Position numbers and translations under genes: made by a program. From positions 186,001 through 250,000 of the forward strand of contig NZ_VMBP01000003.1 of NCBI RefSeq assembly GCF_007559435.1: a DNA stretch of 64,000 nucleotides, in the 5' to 3' direction. A model generated the notes under the pieces. The model was not told the DNA's origin, searched no databases, and saw only the letters and a list, made by a program, of their open reading frames with translations. Numbering within the stretch: the first letter of the stretch is position 1; each line of letters opens with the position of its first letter. Below are positions 42,648 to 50,445 of the stretch, in pieces. This DNA comes from Ancylobacter moscoviensis. Its GTDB lineage: Bacteria; Pseudomonadota; Alphaproteobacteria; Rhizobiales; Xanthobacteraceae.

Positions 42648-43718
42648 TCACCCCGCAACAGCGTGCGCCTCCGGCACCCGGGCGCGCGCCGGCGCGGGAC
42701 CGCCCACATGCGCGTAGGGAATGTCGCGGATCAGCGGAAGCTCGAACACGTCGCTTCCCTTCGCCGCGCGAACCGGGGCGACGTCGATGGGGAAGGCGTC
42801 GATGAGCGGATCGATGTCGAAGTCGATCGGCTCCCACGCCAGGTCGATCGACCACATCAGGTGCTCCCAGTCGGTCGGCCGGTTTCGGCGCTGCACATAG
42901 ACCGGCAGATGCGTGCGGCCGAGCCCCTGATAGAGGTCGGTGATGCGCAGATCGTAGCCGTCGTCCGGGTCGAGCTTGCGGTTGATCAGCCCTTCCGGCG
43001 CGCCGCGCGGCGAGAAGTAGAGGCAGGGGATGCCGTAGCTCTCCGCGAACACCATGCCGTGCAGGCTGGTCGAGACGAGGCGCTTGCAGGCAAGGATCTC
43101 GTCCAGCTTCTCGCGCATCGCGCTCGAGCTGATCGCGGTCAGCGTGTTGATGATGTGGACCTTGCCTTCCAGCTCCGGCGGGATGTGATAGCGCTCATAG
43201 GCCTCGCGCGGCTTGGTATCGAGCGAGCGGTCGGTGAGGTCGGAGAGATGGACGATGACGCCGACCTCCCACTTCTTCTCGATCTTCGGATTGTAGAAGC
43301 GCGGCAGCGCCCACACCGGATCGCCGAACACCGGCGCGCCGACCGCGTTCTCCTCGCCGAGAATGGCCCGGCTGACCGGGCCGCGCGTGGCGTGCACGCG
43401 GTAGCGCGAGGCGGGATCGGGCCGGAACAGCACGCGCTCGCCCTCCTGCACCGGGTTGAGGTAGCGGGACGAGCCCGTGCCCCAGACCGAAATGTCGCCA
43501 CCCTTGAGGTTCTGGGCGATGGTGCCGACCGCCGCCATGCGGGTGCCGGTGGAGTCGTGGGCCTGGTGCATGATCGGCTTGCCGGACAGCAGCGCGACCA
43601 TGACCGGGCTGAGGGCGTCGCCCAGGTTGAGGTAGTGCTGCGTGCGCGTGGCGGCGGCCCAGGTGAGCGGAACGACGCCGGTGTCGCGCACGATGCTGCG
43701 CAGGGTGGGTGCGATCAC
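42648..43718 (-). CDS. polysaccharide pyruvyl transferase family protein
   Basis: This 356-residue enzyme would transfer a pyruvyl ketal from phosphoenolpyruvate to a sugar of the surface polysaccharide. The start is GTG 43718 with GAGAGGA upstream. Family hallmarks are NLGDALSPVMVALLSG, WGTGSS, and LVSTSLHGMVFAESYGIPCLYF. It closely resembles both halves of the fused protein at 47579-49783 (shared GDPVWALPRF and IKKKW-type segments), so it is the third paralogous domain in the locus. It lies 23 bases after manC. Confidence 0.85.
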   Translation of the reverse strand: MIAPTLRSIVRDTGVVPLTWAAATRTQHYLNLGDALSPVMVALLSGKPIMHQAHDSTGTRMAAVGTIAQNLKGGDISVWGTGSSRYLNPVQEGERVLFRPDPASRYRVHATRGPVSRAILGEENAVGAPVFGDPVWALPRFYNPKIEKKWEVGVIVHLSDLTDRSLDTKPREAYERYHIPPELEGKVHIINTLTAISSSAMREKLDEILACKRLVSTSLHGMVFAESYGIPCLYFSPRGAPEGLINRKLDPDDGYDLRITDLYQGLGRTHLPVYVQRRNRPTDWEHLMWSIDLAWEPIDFDIDPLIDAFPIDVAPVRAAKGSDVFELPLIRDIPYAHVGGPAPARARVPEAHAVAG

Positions 43719-43741
43719 TCGCTTGTCCTCTCTTGTTTCGT

Positions 43742-45193
43742 TCAGGAGACGGCGACGGCCGCAGGGGCCTCGACGCGGTTGTACACGTCGTCCAGACGCA
43801 CGATGTCGTCCTCGCCGAGATAGGAGCCGACCTGCACCTCGATGAGCTCGAGCGGGATGCGGCCGGGATTGGTCAGCCGGTGCACCGCGCCGAGCGGGAT
43901 GTAGGTGGACTCGTTCTCCTGAACCATGAACACCTTCTCGTTCACCGTGACCTCGGCCGTGCCGCGCACGACGATCCAGTGCTCGGACCGGTGGTGGTGC
44001 TTCTGCAGCGACAGCCGCTCGCCCGGATCGACGATGATCTTCTTCACGCGGAAGCGGCCGCCCAGATTGATCGTCTCGTAGCTGCCCCAGGGCCGGTGGC
44101 ACTTGGGATGCTCGTTGGCCTCGTTGCGGCGCTCCTTCTTGAGCGAGGCGACGAGGTGCTTGACCTCCTCGGAACGCTCGGAAGGCATGACCAGCACGGC
44201 ATCGCCGGTGGCGACCACCGACAGGCCGCTCACGCCGATGGCCGCGACGAGCGGGCCCTCGGAATGGACGTAGGAATTCTCGGCGTCGATGACCCGTACC
44301 GGGCCGCGCTGCACGTTGCCGAACTCGTCGGTCTCGCCGATCTCGCGCATGGCGTTCCAGCTGCCGACGTCCGACCAGGGGAAATTGCCCTCGACGACGG
44401 CCGCGCGGCTGGTGCGCTCCAGCACCGCATAGTCGATGGACAGGCTGGGAGCGGCGTGGAAGTCCGCGCCGAGCCGGCAGAAGCCGAGATCGTTCTTGGC
44501 GGTGGTGACGGCGCGGCGGACCGCGTCGACGATCTCCGGCTCGAAGCCTTCCGCCTCCTCCAGCATCACATGGGCGGGGAAGAGGAAGTTGCCGGAGTTC
44601 CAGAGATAGCCGGCCTCGACATAGTCGCGCGCCACCTCCGCGGTCGGCTTCTCGGCGAAGGCCTCGACCTGCGCGGCCGAGCCGCCGTTAAGCGCCGCGC
44701 CGCGGCGGATGTAGCCGTAGGAGGTGCGCGGCTCGGTCGGGGTGATGCCGAAGGTGACGATGTTGCCGAGCTTGGCGGCGCCGTGCGCCTTGCGGCAGGC
44801 CTCGTGGAAGAGGCCGGTGTCGCCGATGACGTGATCGGCCGCGAGCACCAGCAGCGTCGCCTCGTCGCCGTGCAGGCTCTGGGCGAGCAGCGTCGCCGCG
44901 ATCAGCGCAGGTGCGGAATCACGACGCACCGGCTCCAGCAGCACGGTCGGCTCGATGCCGACCTCGCGGGCCTGGCGCTGGGCGAAGAAGCGGAATTCCT
45001 CATTGGTGACGATGATCGGCGAGGCGAACATCTCGCCCGGCGCAACGCGCTGCAACGTGTCCTGATAGAGCGTGCCGCCCGAGGTCGACAGCGGCAGGAA
45101 CTGCTTCGGCAGCGAATCCCGCGAGATCGGCCAGAGCCGGGTGCCGGACCCGCCCGCGAGAATGACAGGGACGATCTTGGAGCCAGCGGCCAT
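43742..45193 (-). CDS. manC: mannose-1-phosphate guanylyltransferase/mannose-6-phosphate isomerase
   Basis: This 483-residue bifunctional enzyme makes GDP-mannose. The N-terminal nucleotidyltransferase has ILAGGSGTRLWPISRD and PKQFLPL. The C-terminal cupin isomerase domain shows HRPWGSYE and QKHHHRSEHWIVVRGTAEV with metal-binding histidines. It is the first gene of a three-gene operon and supplies precursor for the adjacent glycosyltransferases. The start (ATG 45193) is preceded by an AGGAG-like box and an AT-rich promoter region. Confidence 0.95.
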   Translation of the reverse strand: MAAGSKIVPVILAGGSGTRLWPISRDSLPKQFLPLSTSGGTLYQDTLQRVAPGEMFASPIIVTNEEFRFFAQRQAREVGIEPTVLLEPVRRDSAPALIAATLLAQSLHGDEATLLVLAADHVIGDTGLFHEACRKAHGAAKLGNIVTFGITPTEPRTSYGYIRRGAALNGGSAAQVEAFAEKPTAEVARDYVEAGYLWNSGNFLFPAHVMLEEAEGFEPEIVDAVRRAVTTAKNDLGFCRLGADFHAAPSLSIDYAVLERTSRAAVVEGNFPWSDVGSWNAMREIGETDEFGNVQRGPVRVIDAENSYVHSEGPLVAAIGVSGLSVVATGDAVLVMPSERSEEVKHLVASLKKERRNEANEHPKCHRPWGSYETINLGGRFRVKKIIVDPGERLSLQKHHHRSEHWIVVRGTAEVTVNEKVFMVQENESTYIPLGAVHRLTNPGRIPLELIEVQVGSYLGEDDIVRLDDVYNRVEAPAAVAVS

Positions 45194-45402
45194 CGGTTGT
45201 TCTCCTCACGTTGCGACGTCGACGCGGTATTGAAATAGGGTCTGAATTGTCAGATTTCGCACATGCGAGATAGTATATATAAGACAAAATACGTCAACAT
45301 TAGAGTCGACGTATGATTTATTTCAAATATTATTTCATTTTCGACACGTATATTCGAAACGAATATTTACCAATAGGGCGAAAGCGTGAAACATTTCTGT
45401 CA
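45194..45402 (-). promoter_or_regulatory. AT-rich promoter region of the manC operon
   Basis: This 209-base gap is much richer in A and T than its neighbours. It holds a perfect inverted repeat ATATTCG-AAA-CGAATAT at 45350-45366 and a TATATA stretch near 45275. It serves the leftward manC operon and also separates it from the end of the RkpH-like gene. No gene is seen. Confidence 0.55.
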
Positions 45403-46233
45403 TCAACGGACAGATTCACCTTCCACCCGCACCATGCCGCCCACGCGCGTAGACGGCGCGCCGCGCCGGATGTCGGCGACGAAGAGCAGCCGCAGCACCC
45501 ATTCCCGGAGCCGCGCCGGCACGCAGCGCCCCAGCCCGACCAGCGCGACGAGCGGCCAGGGGAACGCGATCCCGCGCGCCCCGCGATCGGCCGCGGCGGC
45601 GATGGCCGCCGCCGCCCGCTCGGCGCTCCATTCCAGCGGCCGCCAGCCGCCATAGTCCCGGCTCATGCCGGTCGCGACGAAGCCGGGACAGGCGACGGTG
45701 AGGCTCACGCCGCGCGCGGCCAGCACGGGACGCAGCGCCTCGCCGAAGGCGATGAGCCCCGCCTTGGTGGCGCTGTAGGTCGGCTGGTCCGGCAGCGGCA
45801 TGCGCCCGGCCAGCGAGGCGACGAGGACGACGCGCCCGGCGCCCCGCGCGCGCATCGGATCGAGCAGCGGCAGCACCGTCGCCACCGCGCCCTCGAAATT
45901 GGTGCGGATCTGCGCCAGCGCGTCGGACAGCAGCTCGGCCTGCCCTTCCCGGCCAAGGCTCGACTCGACGCCGGCATTGGCGATCACCGTGTCGATGGGC
46001 CTTTCCGCGTCGAAGCGGGCGATGAGATCGGCCAGCGCCTCGCTTTCGCGCACGTCGAGCGTCAGGGCGCTGACCTGCGCGCCCCGCTCGCGGCATGCCT
46101 CGGCGACGGCACCGAGGCGCCCCGCATGGCGGGCGACCAGCACGAGCGCCACGCCGGGCCTCGCATAGTGCCGGGCCAGCGCGGCGCCTATCCCGCCCGA
46201 GGCCCCGGTGATGAGGATGTGCCGGCCGCTCAT
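45403..46233 (-). CDS. RkpH-like short-chain dehydrogenase
   Basis: This 276-residue SDR has TGASGGIG near the N-terminus, NAGV, and the catalytic YSATKAG. The last 50 residues (FPWPLVALVGLGRCVPARL and WVLRLLF) are hydrophobic, suggesting membrane association, as in 3-ketosphinganine reductases and in RkpH of rhizobia. Its ATG overlaps the stop of the KpsS-like gene. In the rhizobial rkp locus the same enzyme type is encoded with RkpA and RkpG, both present here on the other strand. Reduction of a beta-keto amine made by RkpG is the predicted step; it is untested here. Confidence 0.8.
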   Translation of the reverse strand: MSGRHILITGASGGIGAALARHYARPGVALVLVARHAGRLGAVAEACRERGAQVSALTLDVRESEALADLIARFDAERPIDTVIANAGVESSLGREGQAELLSDALAQIRTNFEGAVATVLPLLDPMRARGAGRVVLVASLAGRMPLPDQPTYSATKAGLIAFGEALRPVLAARGVSLTVACPGFVATGMSRDYGGWRPLEWSAERAAAAIAAAADRGARGIAFPWPLVALVGLGRCVPARLREWVLRLLFVADIRRGAPSTRVGGMVRVEGESVR

Positions 46234-47552
46234 GCGGGCGCCCCCTCCGTCACCATGCGCATGACCAGCCCGTCCACCGCCCGCTGGATGGCAGCGGGTG
46301 CGAAGAAGCCGCCGGCGATCTGCGTGCGGGCGATGACGAGCCGGCGATAGGCCCGCACCAGCTCGGCATCGGGCCGCGGCGCCTCGCGCCAGAAGGCATC
46401 GAGGGAGCCCTGATGCGCGAGCCCCGGCATGTCGTAGGTGGCGCGGCCGAGCACCTTCAGGGGACGCCCGTTCCGCAGCGCGATGACCGCCGTGGTCGAG
46501 TTGACCAGCACGACGCCGGCGCTGGCCACCACCAGCGCATCGATGTCGCCTCCCTCGATGAAGACGACGCGGTCCGCCAGCCCATATTCGTCGGCGAGCC
46601 GCGCGATCATCCGGCCGGTCGCCGGCAGGCGGGTGTCATAGGGATGCCGCTTGACGACGAGACGTGCCCCCGACGGCGCCTGCCTCGCGAAGGAGCCCAG
46701 CACCAGCCGGGCCACCTCCTCCACCGAGCGGAAGTCCGAATGCACCCGCATCTGGTAGTCGCCTTCCAACTGCAGCGGCAGCAGGAAATAGGGGCGGCCA
46801 TCGGCGAGACGGGACATCGCGGCCCGGTCCCGGCGGGCCGCTGCCGGCGCACTGAACCAGCGCACCAGCCAGCCAGCATAGTCGGCGGCCGGATGCACCA
46901 GCGTGTGCCGCCGGTAGCGAAAGAACAGCGGCGCCAGAGCGGCATGGCCGGCGTGCCAGGCAATGTCCCACAGCGCGCGGCGGGCGAAAGGCTCGGGCAG
47001 CGCCTCCGCCGCGCGGATGACCTCCGGCAGGCCGGCCGATGCCTCCCGCACGCCCTCGGACGTACGCGGAAGGTCGGAATGCGCGTTCACGCCATGGCGC
47101 TCGCGGGTGATCCAGCCGGGGCGGACATAGCCTTCCTCGAGCAGATGCAGGCCGGCGCCGCGCGCGCGAGCGGCCGCCACCGCCGGCGCGTGATACGGCC
47201 GGCAGTCGCCGAACAGCACGAGATCGCTCACCGCTTCCTCGGCCATGAGCCGCTCCACATAGGCGGGCCAATCCTGCGGCCTGCCGCGATAGAACCGCGC
47301 GGGGCCGGGCCAGAAGACCACATCGCCCCCGCACAGATTCACCTTCACCACGCGCGCCCCGCGCCGACGCAGCGCACGGGCGAGACGCCAGCCGAAGGGC
47401 GAGGCCGGCCCCTGAAGGAACAGGAAGCAACGCCCGGCGAGGCCCTTCCCCCCGCCCCGGCGCCGGGTATCCTCGTCCATTCCGGACGACGTTCCCGTCG
47501 CCGTCCGGCGCGGCACGTCGAAGGCGACGCCCGCATGTTCCACGCGGTTCAT
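46230..47552 (-). CDS. KpsS-like capsule polysaccharide protein (RkpJ-like)
   Basis: This 440-residue protein belongs to the capsule polysaccharide export/modification family: FLFLQGPASPFGWRLARAL, LVLFGDCRPYH, HLLEEGYVRPGWIT, and later VKRHPYDTRL and VVLVNSTTA. KpsS and KpsC are beta-Kdo transferases that build the linker between lipid and capsule; KpsS adds the first Kdo to the lipid. A short low-complexity region (RRRGGGKG) precedes the domain. ATG 47552 is chosen. It is second of three genes reading leftward from 49783. Confidence 0.83.
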   Translation of the reverse strand: MNRVEHAGVAFDVPRRTATGTSSGMDEDTRRRGGGKGLAGRCFLFLQGPASPFGWRLARALRRRGARVVKVNLCGGDVVFWPGPARFYRGRPQDWPAYVERLMAEEAVSDLVLFGDCRPYHAPAVAAARARGAGLHLLEEGYVRPGWITRERHGVNAHSDLPRTSEGVREASAGLPEVIRAAEALPEPFARRALWDIAWHAGHAALAPLFFRYRRHTLVHPAADYAGWLVRWFSAPAAARRDRAAMSRLADGRPYFLLPLQLEGDYQMRVHSDFRSVEEVARLVLGSFARQAPSGARLVVKRHPYDTRLPATGRMIARLADEYGLADRVVFIEGGDIDALVVASAGVVLVNSTTAVIALRNGRPLKVLGRATYDMPGLAHQGSLDAFWREAPRPDAELVRAYRRLVIARTQIAGGFFAPAAIQRAVDGLVMRMVTEGAPA

Positions 47553-47578
47553 CGCCGCGCCTTGCGCCGTGGCGGCGC

Positions 47579-49783
47579 TCAATAGTCGATCCGATCGACG
47601 ATCTCGCCCGGTAGCGGCCACGAGGGCGCCTCCGGCGATACGGCGAGCGGCATCGGGAAGGCGCGGATCAGCGGCGTGTCGTCATAGACCAGCGGCTGCC
47701 ACTTGCCGTGGACCCAGGACAGCACGGCGTTCCAGTCGGTCGGCCGCGAGCGGTCGAGACAATAGGAAGACAGGGTCGAACGCCCGACGCCGGAATAGAA
47801 ATCCCGCATGCGGTGGTCGATCTGGTGCTGCGGATTGCCCAGTTCGAGCATCCGCCCCTCGCCGTCGCCATAGGTGGCGAACCAGGCGCAGGGGATGCCG
47901 TAGGTCTCCGAGATGACGAGACCGTGCAGGCTGGTGGAGACGATGGCGCGGCAGGAGACGATCTCCGCCACCTTGCGGCGCATGCCTTCCGGGGTCGGCG
48001 GGCAGTGCGTGTTGATGAGCCGGATGCGGTCCTTGAAGGCCTCTGGAATGCCGTAGCGGCGAAGCGCCGGCTTCACGGCGGCCTCCAGCGTCCGGTCTTC
48101 CAGCTCGGTGATGTGGAGGATGACCCCGAGATCGTGGGTCTTCTCGACATCCTTCATCGGCCAGAAGCGCGGCAGCATCCACACCGGATCGCCGAAGATA
48201 TCCGGCACGTGCATGCCGGCCGCGCGCAGCGTGCGCGCGCTGTTGGGGCCGCGCAGCGCGTGGATGTGGAACTGGGTGTCGGACGGGCGCACATAGCCGC
48301 GCACCAGCGGATCGACCGGATTGCGCTCGGCATCGACGCCGGTGCCCCAGAAATGCAGCACGCCGTTGCGCTGGTTGTGGCCGATGGTGCCGACGGCGAC
48401 CATGCGCTCGATGGGCTGGTCGAACCCGGCCCGGCGGACCGGCACGCCGGCCATGCCGGCGACGATGAGCGCACTCAGCGTATCGCCCAGATTCGCGTGC
48501 GGCGATTCCCGCGTCGTCGCTGCCCACGACAACGGAATGGATATCCGGTCGGCGTTCATGCGCAGGAGGGTGGCGACCTCGGGCGTCATCTGCGGTGCGG
48601 GCCCCTTCGGCTCGGCCGCGACCCCGTTCATCACCGGGCTGATCTCGGGTTCGCTCTGCCGCGCCCCGTTCAACGCGCGCGCCGGCGATTGGTTCGAAGA
48701 GGGCGCCGCGGCGGGAGCCTCCGCTTCGACCTCGCCCTCGGTGTCACGATCCTGCTGGCGCAGCAGGGCCACGTCATGCTGCAAGACAAGTCCCTTTATG
48801 GTCGGATGATCCCAGATGCTTCTGCCCGACGACGCCTTGAGCGGCGCCGGCGAGAAGGGGAAGACGTCGATCAGGCGATCGGCGTCGAACTGTACCGGCT
48901 CCCAGGCGCGGTCCACCGCATCCATCACCGCCTGCCAGTCGGTCGGCAGGCCGCGGTCCTGGAAATAGGCGGCGACGTGCCGGCGACCGAGGCCGAGATA
49001 GAGGTCGACGATCCGCAGGTCCGCCGGCCCGTCCGGATCGAGCTCCAGACGGCCGAGGCCGCGGGGTTCCGGCAGCGGCGGGAAATACAGGCACGGAATG
49101 CCGTAGGCCTCGGCGACGACCAGCCCGTGCATGCTCATGGAGACGATGCGCTCGCAGGCGAGAATCTCGTCGAGCTTGGCCTTGAGCGCCGGCACGCCGA
49201 GGGGCGTCACCGTGGTGATGAGGTGGACGTCGTCCCGGAACTCCTCCGGGACGCGGTAGCGCGCGAAGGCCGGCTGCGGGCGCGCCTCGTAGGAGCGGTC
49301 GGCAAGCTCGGAAAGGTGCAGGATGACGCCGAGCTTCCATTTCTTGCGGATGCGCGGGCGATAGAAGCGCGGCAGCAGCCAGGCGGGATCGCCGTAGAGA
49401 CCCGGGCGCGGGCCGCCGTTGCTCATCAGCTTTTCCGCCACCGGCCCGCTGGTCGCGTGCAGCACGATGGCGCCGTGACCGGACGGCGCGAAGGCGACCC
49501 GCCGGTCGGCCGGCGCGGACGGATTCTTCCACGGCGAGCAGCCGGTGCCCCAGACGTGGACCTCGCCGCCCTCGAACGTATGGCCGATCGCCCCGATGGC
49601 CGCCATCCGCACGGAGCGCGACTTGGCCGGCACGCGCCGCACCGGCAGGCCACCCACCATCGCCGTCATGACGGGACTGAGGGCGTCCTCGAAATTCAGA
49701 TAGTCCATGAGGGTGGTCGAACCGGCCCATCCGAGCCTGACCTCACCCTCGGCCCGCACGATATCTTCCAGCGGTGCCCGCAT
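47579..49783 (-). CDS. fused double polysaccharide pyruvyl transferase
   Basis: This 734-residue protein holds two complete pyruvyltransferase-type domains, about residues 1-325 and 410-734, joined by a disordered Pro/Ala/Glu-rich linker. Domain 1 has FEDALSPVMTAMVGG, WGTGCSPW and IVSMSMHGLVVAEAYGIPC. Domain 2 has NLGDTLSALIVAGM, WGTGVDAE and IVSTSLHGLVISETYGIPC. Both end in the same (PTDW...W-P-V...D..LI) C-terminal signature. Single-domain forms are the rule, so this is a tandem duplication and fusion; the two halves may modify different sugars. It is the first gene of the operon that continues into the KpsS-like and RkpH-like genes. Confidence 0.85.
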   Translation of the reverse strand: MRAPLEDIVRAEGEVRLGWAGSTTLMDYLNFEDALSPVMTAMVGGLPVRRVPAKSRSVRMAAIGAIGHTFEGGEVHVWGTGCSPWKNPSAPADRRVAFAPSGHGAIVLHATSGPVAEKLMSNGGPRPGLYGDPAWLLPRFYRPRIRKKWKLGVILHLSELADRSYEARPQPAFARYRVPEEFRDDVHLITTVTPLGVPALKAKLDEILACERIVSMSMHGLVVAEAYGIPCLYFPPLPEPRGLGRLELDPDGPADLRIVDLYLGLGRRHVAAYFQDRGLPTDWQAVMDAVDRAWEPVQFDADRLIDVFPFSPAPLKASSGRSIWDHPTIKGLVLQHDVALLRQQDRDTEGEVEAEAPAAAPSSNQSPARALNGARQSEPEISPVMNGVAAEPKGPAPQMTPEVATLLRMNADRISIPLSWAATTRESPHANLGDTLSALIVAGMAGVPVRRAGFDQPIERMVAVGTIGHNQRNGVLHFWGTGVDAERNPVDPLVRGYVRPSDTQFHIHALRGPNSARTLRAAGMHVPDIFGDPVWMLPRFWPMKDVEKTHDLGVILHITELEDRTLEAAVKPALRRYGIPEAFKDRIRLINTHCPPTPEGMRRKVAEIVSCRAIVSTSLHGLVISETYGIPCAWFATYGDGEGRMLELGNPQHQIDHRMRDFYSGVGRSTLSSYCLDRSRPTDWNAVLSWVHGKWQPLVYDDTPLIRAFPMPLAVSPEAPSWPLPGEIVDRIDY

Positions 49784-50445
49784 ACTACCTCACGAACTGA
49801 AAGCAATGTCGAAATAACCGACGCATGAAGCTCCCTTATCGAGGTCTTGTTTCCAGTAGAATGACTACTTTCGTTTCCGCTGTCCACACCAACGAAAATA
49901 TTTTCGAATTTGGAACCTTTTGGGCGGAAACGGGGCAAAGAGCCACTCGCGAGGCCGCTCGCACGCCCTCCATGCCGTTGCGGAACACCCCGCACCCTCC
50001 CCGCCGCTGGCATACCAGGGCCACATGCACCGCAAGAAGCAAGCGGCCGCAACGCAACAACCAATGATTGGTCACGTCGATAGAGCGGATCAATCAATTG
50101 ATACAATCAATCGGTATCATTGCACCTTTACGCTAGGTTTCATGTTATCGCCGCATTCAGATGAGTCTAAATAGACTGTCGATTGCATCATGACTCGCCA
50201 TGAAACGGTAAAAGATTAATTCGAAATTCGTTACATTCGCAGAATGGAGACATATTACTAAGCAAATTCGGTTATCAGATACCTCAGGTACAACATATTG
50301 GTGCAGTACTACATGAAAAAGTATCTAGACAGCCGTTTGCTTTTGATGCTGCAATGCACACCTCGCGCACCGTTTGCGGGGGCTATGTGACGGTGCCCAG
50401 GGGTTGTTTCTGTAAAAACACGTCGACCAGCGAAACGGGTGGCTC
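49784..50445. promoter_or_regulatory. 662-base AT-rich divergent intergenic region of the capsule locus
   Basis: No gene is supported; frames across it are short and lack codon bias. It separates the leftward pyruvyltransferase operon from the rightward synthase operon. Visible dyads are the perfect 14-base palindrome CGAAAATATTTTCG (49893-49906), ACCAAT-G-ATTGGT (50060-50072), and CAATTGATAC paired with GGTATCATTG (50096-50122). CAATCAA occurs directly repeated at 50091 and 50104. These look like regulator sites for both promoters. Confidence 0.6.

Noticed and set aside
49825-50174. Short frames in the 662-base capsule intergenic region
   Set aside because: They are short, overlapping in several frames and lack codon bias; the AT content fits a promoter.
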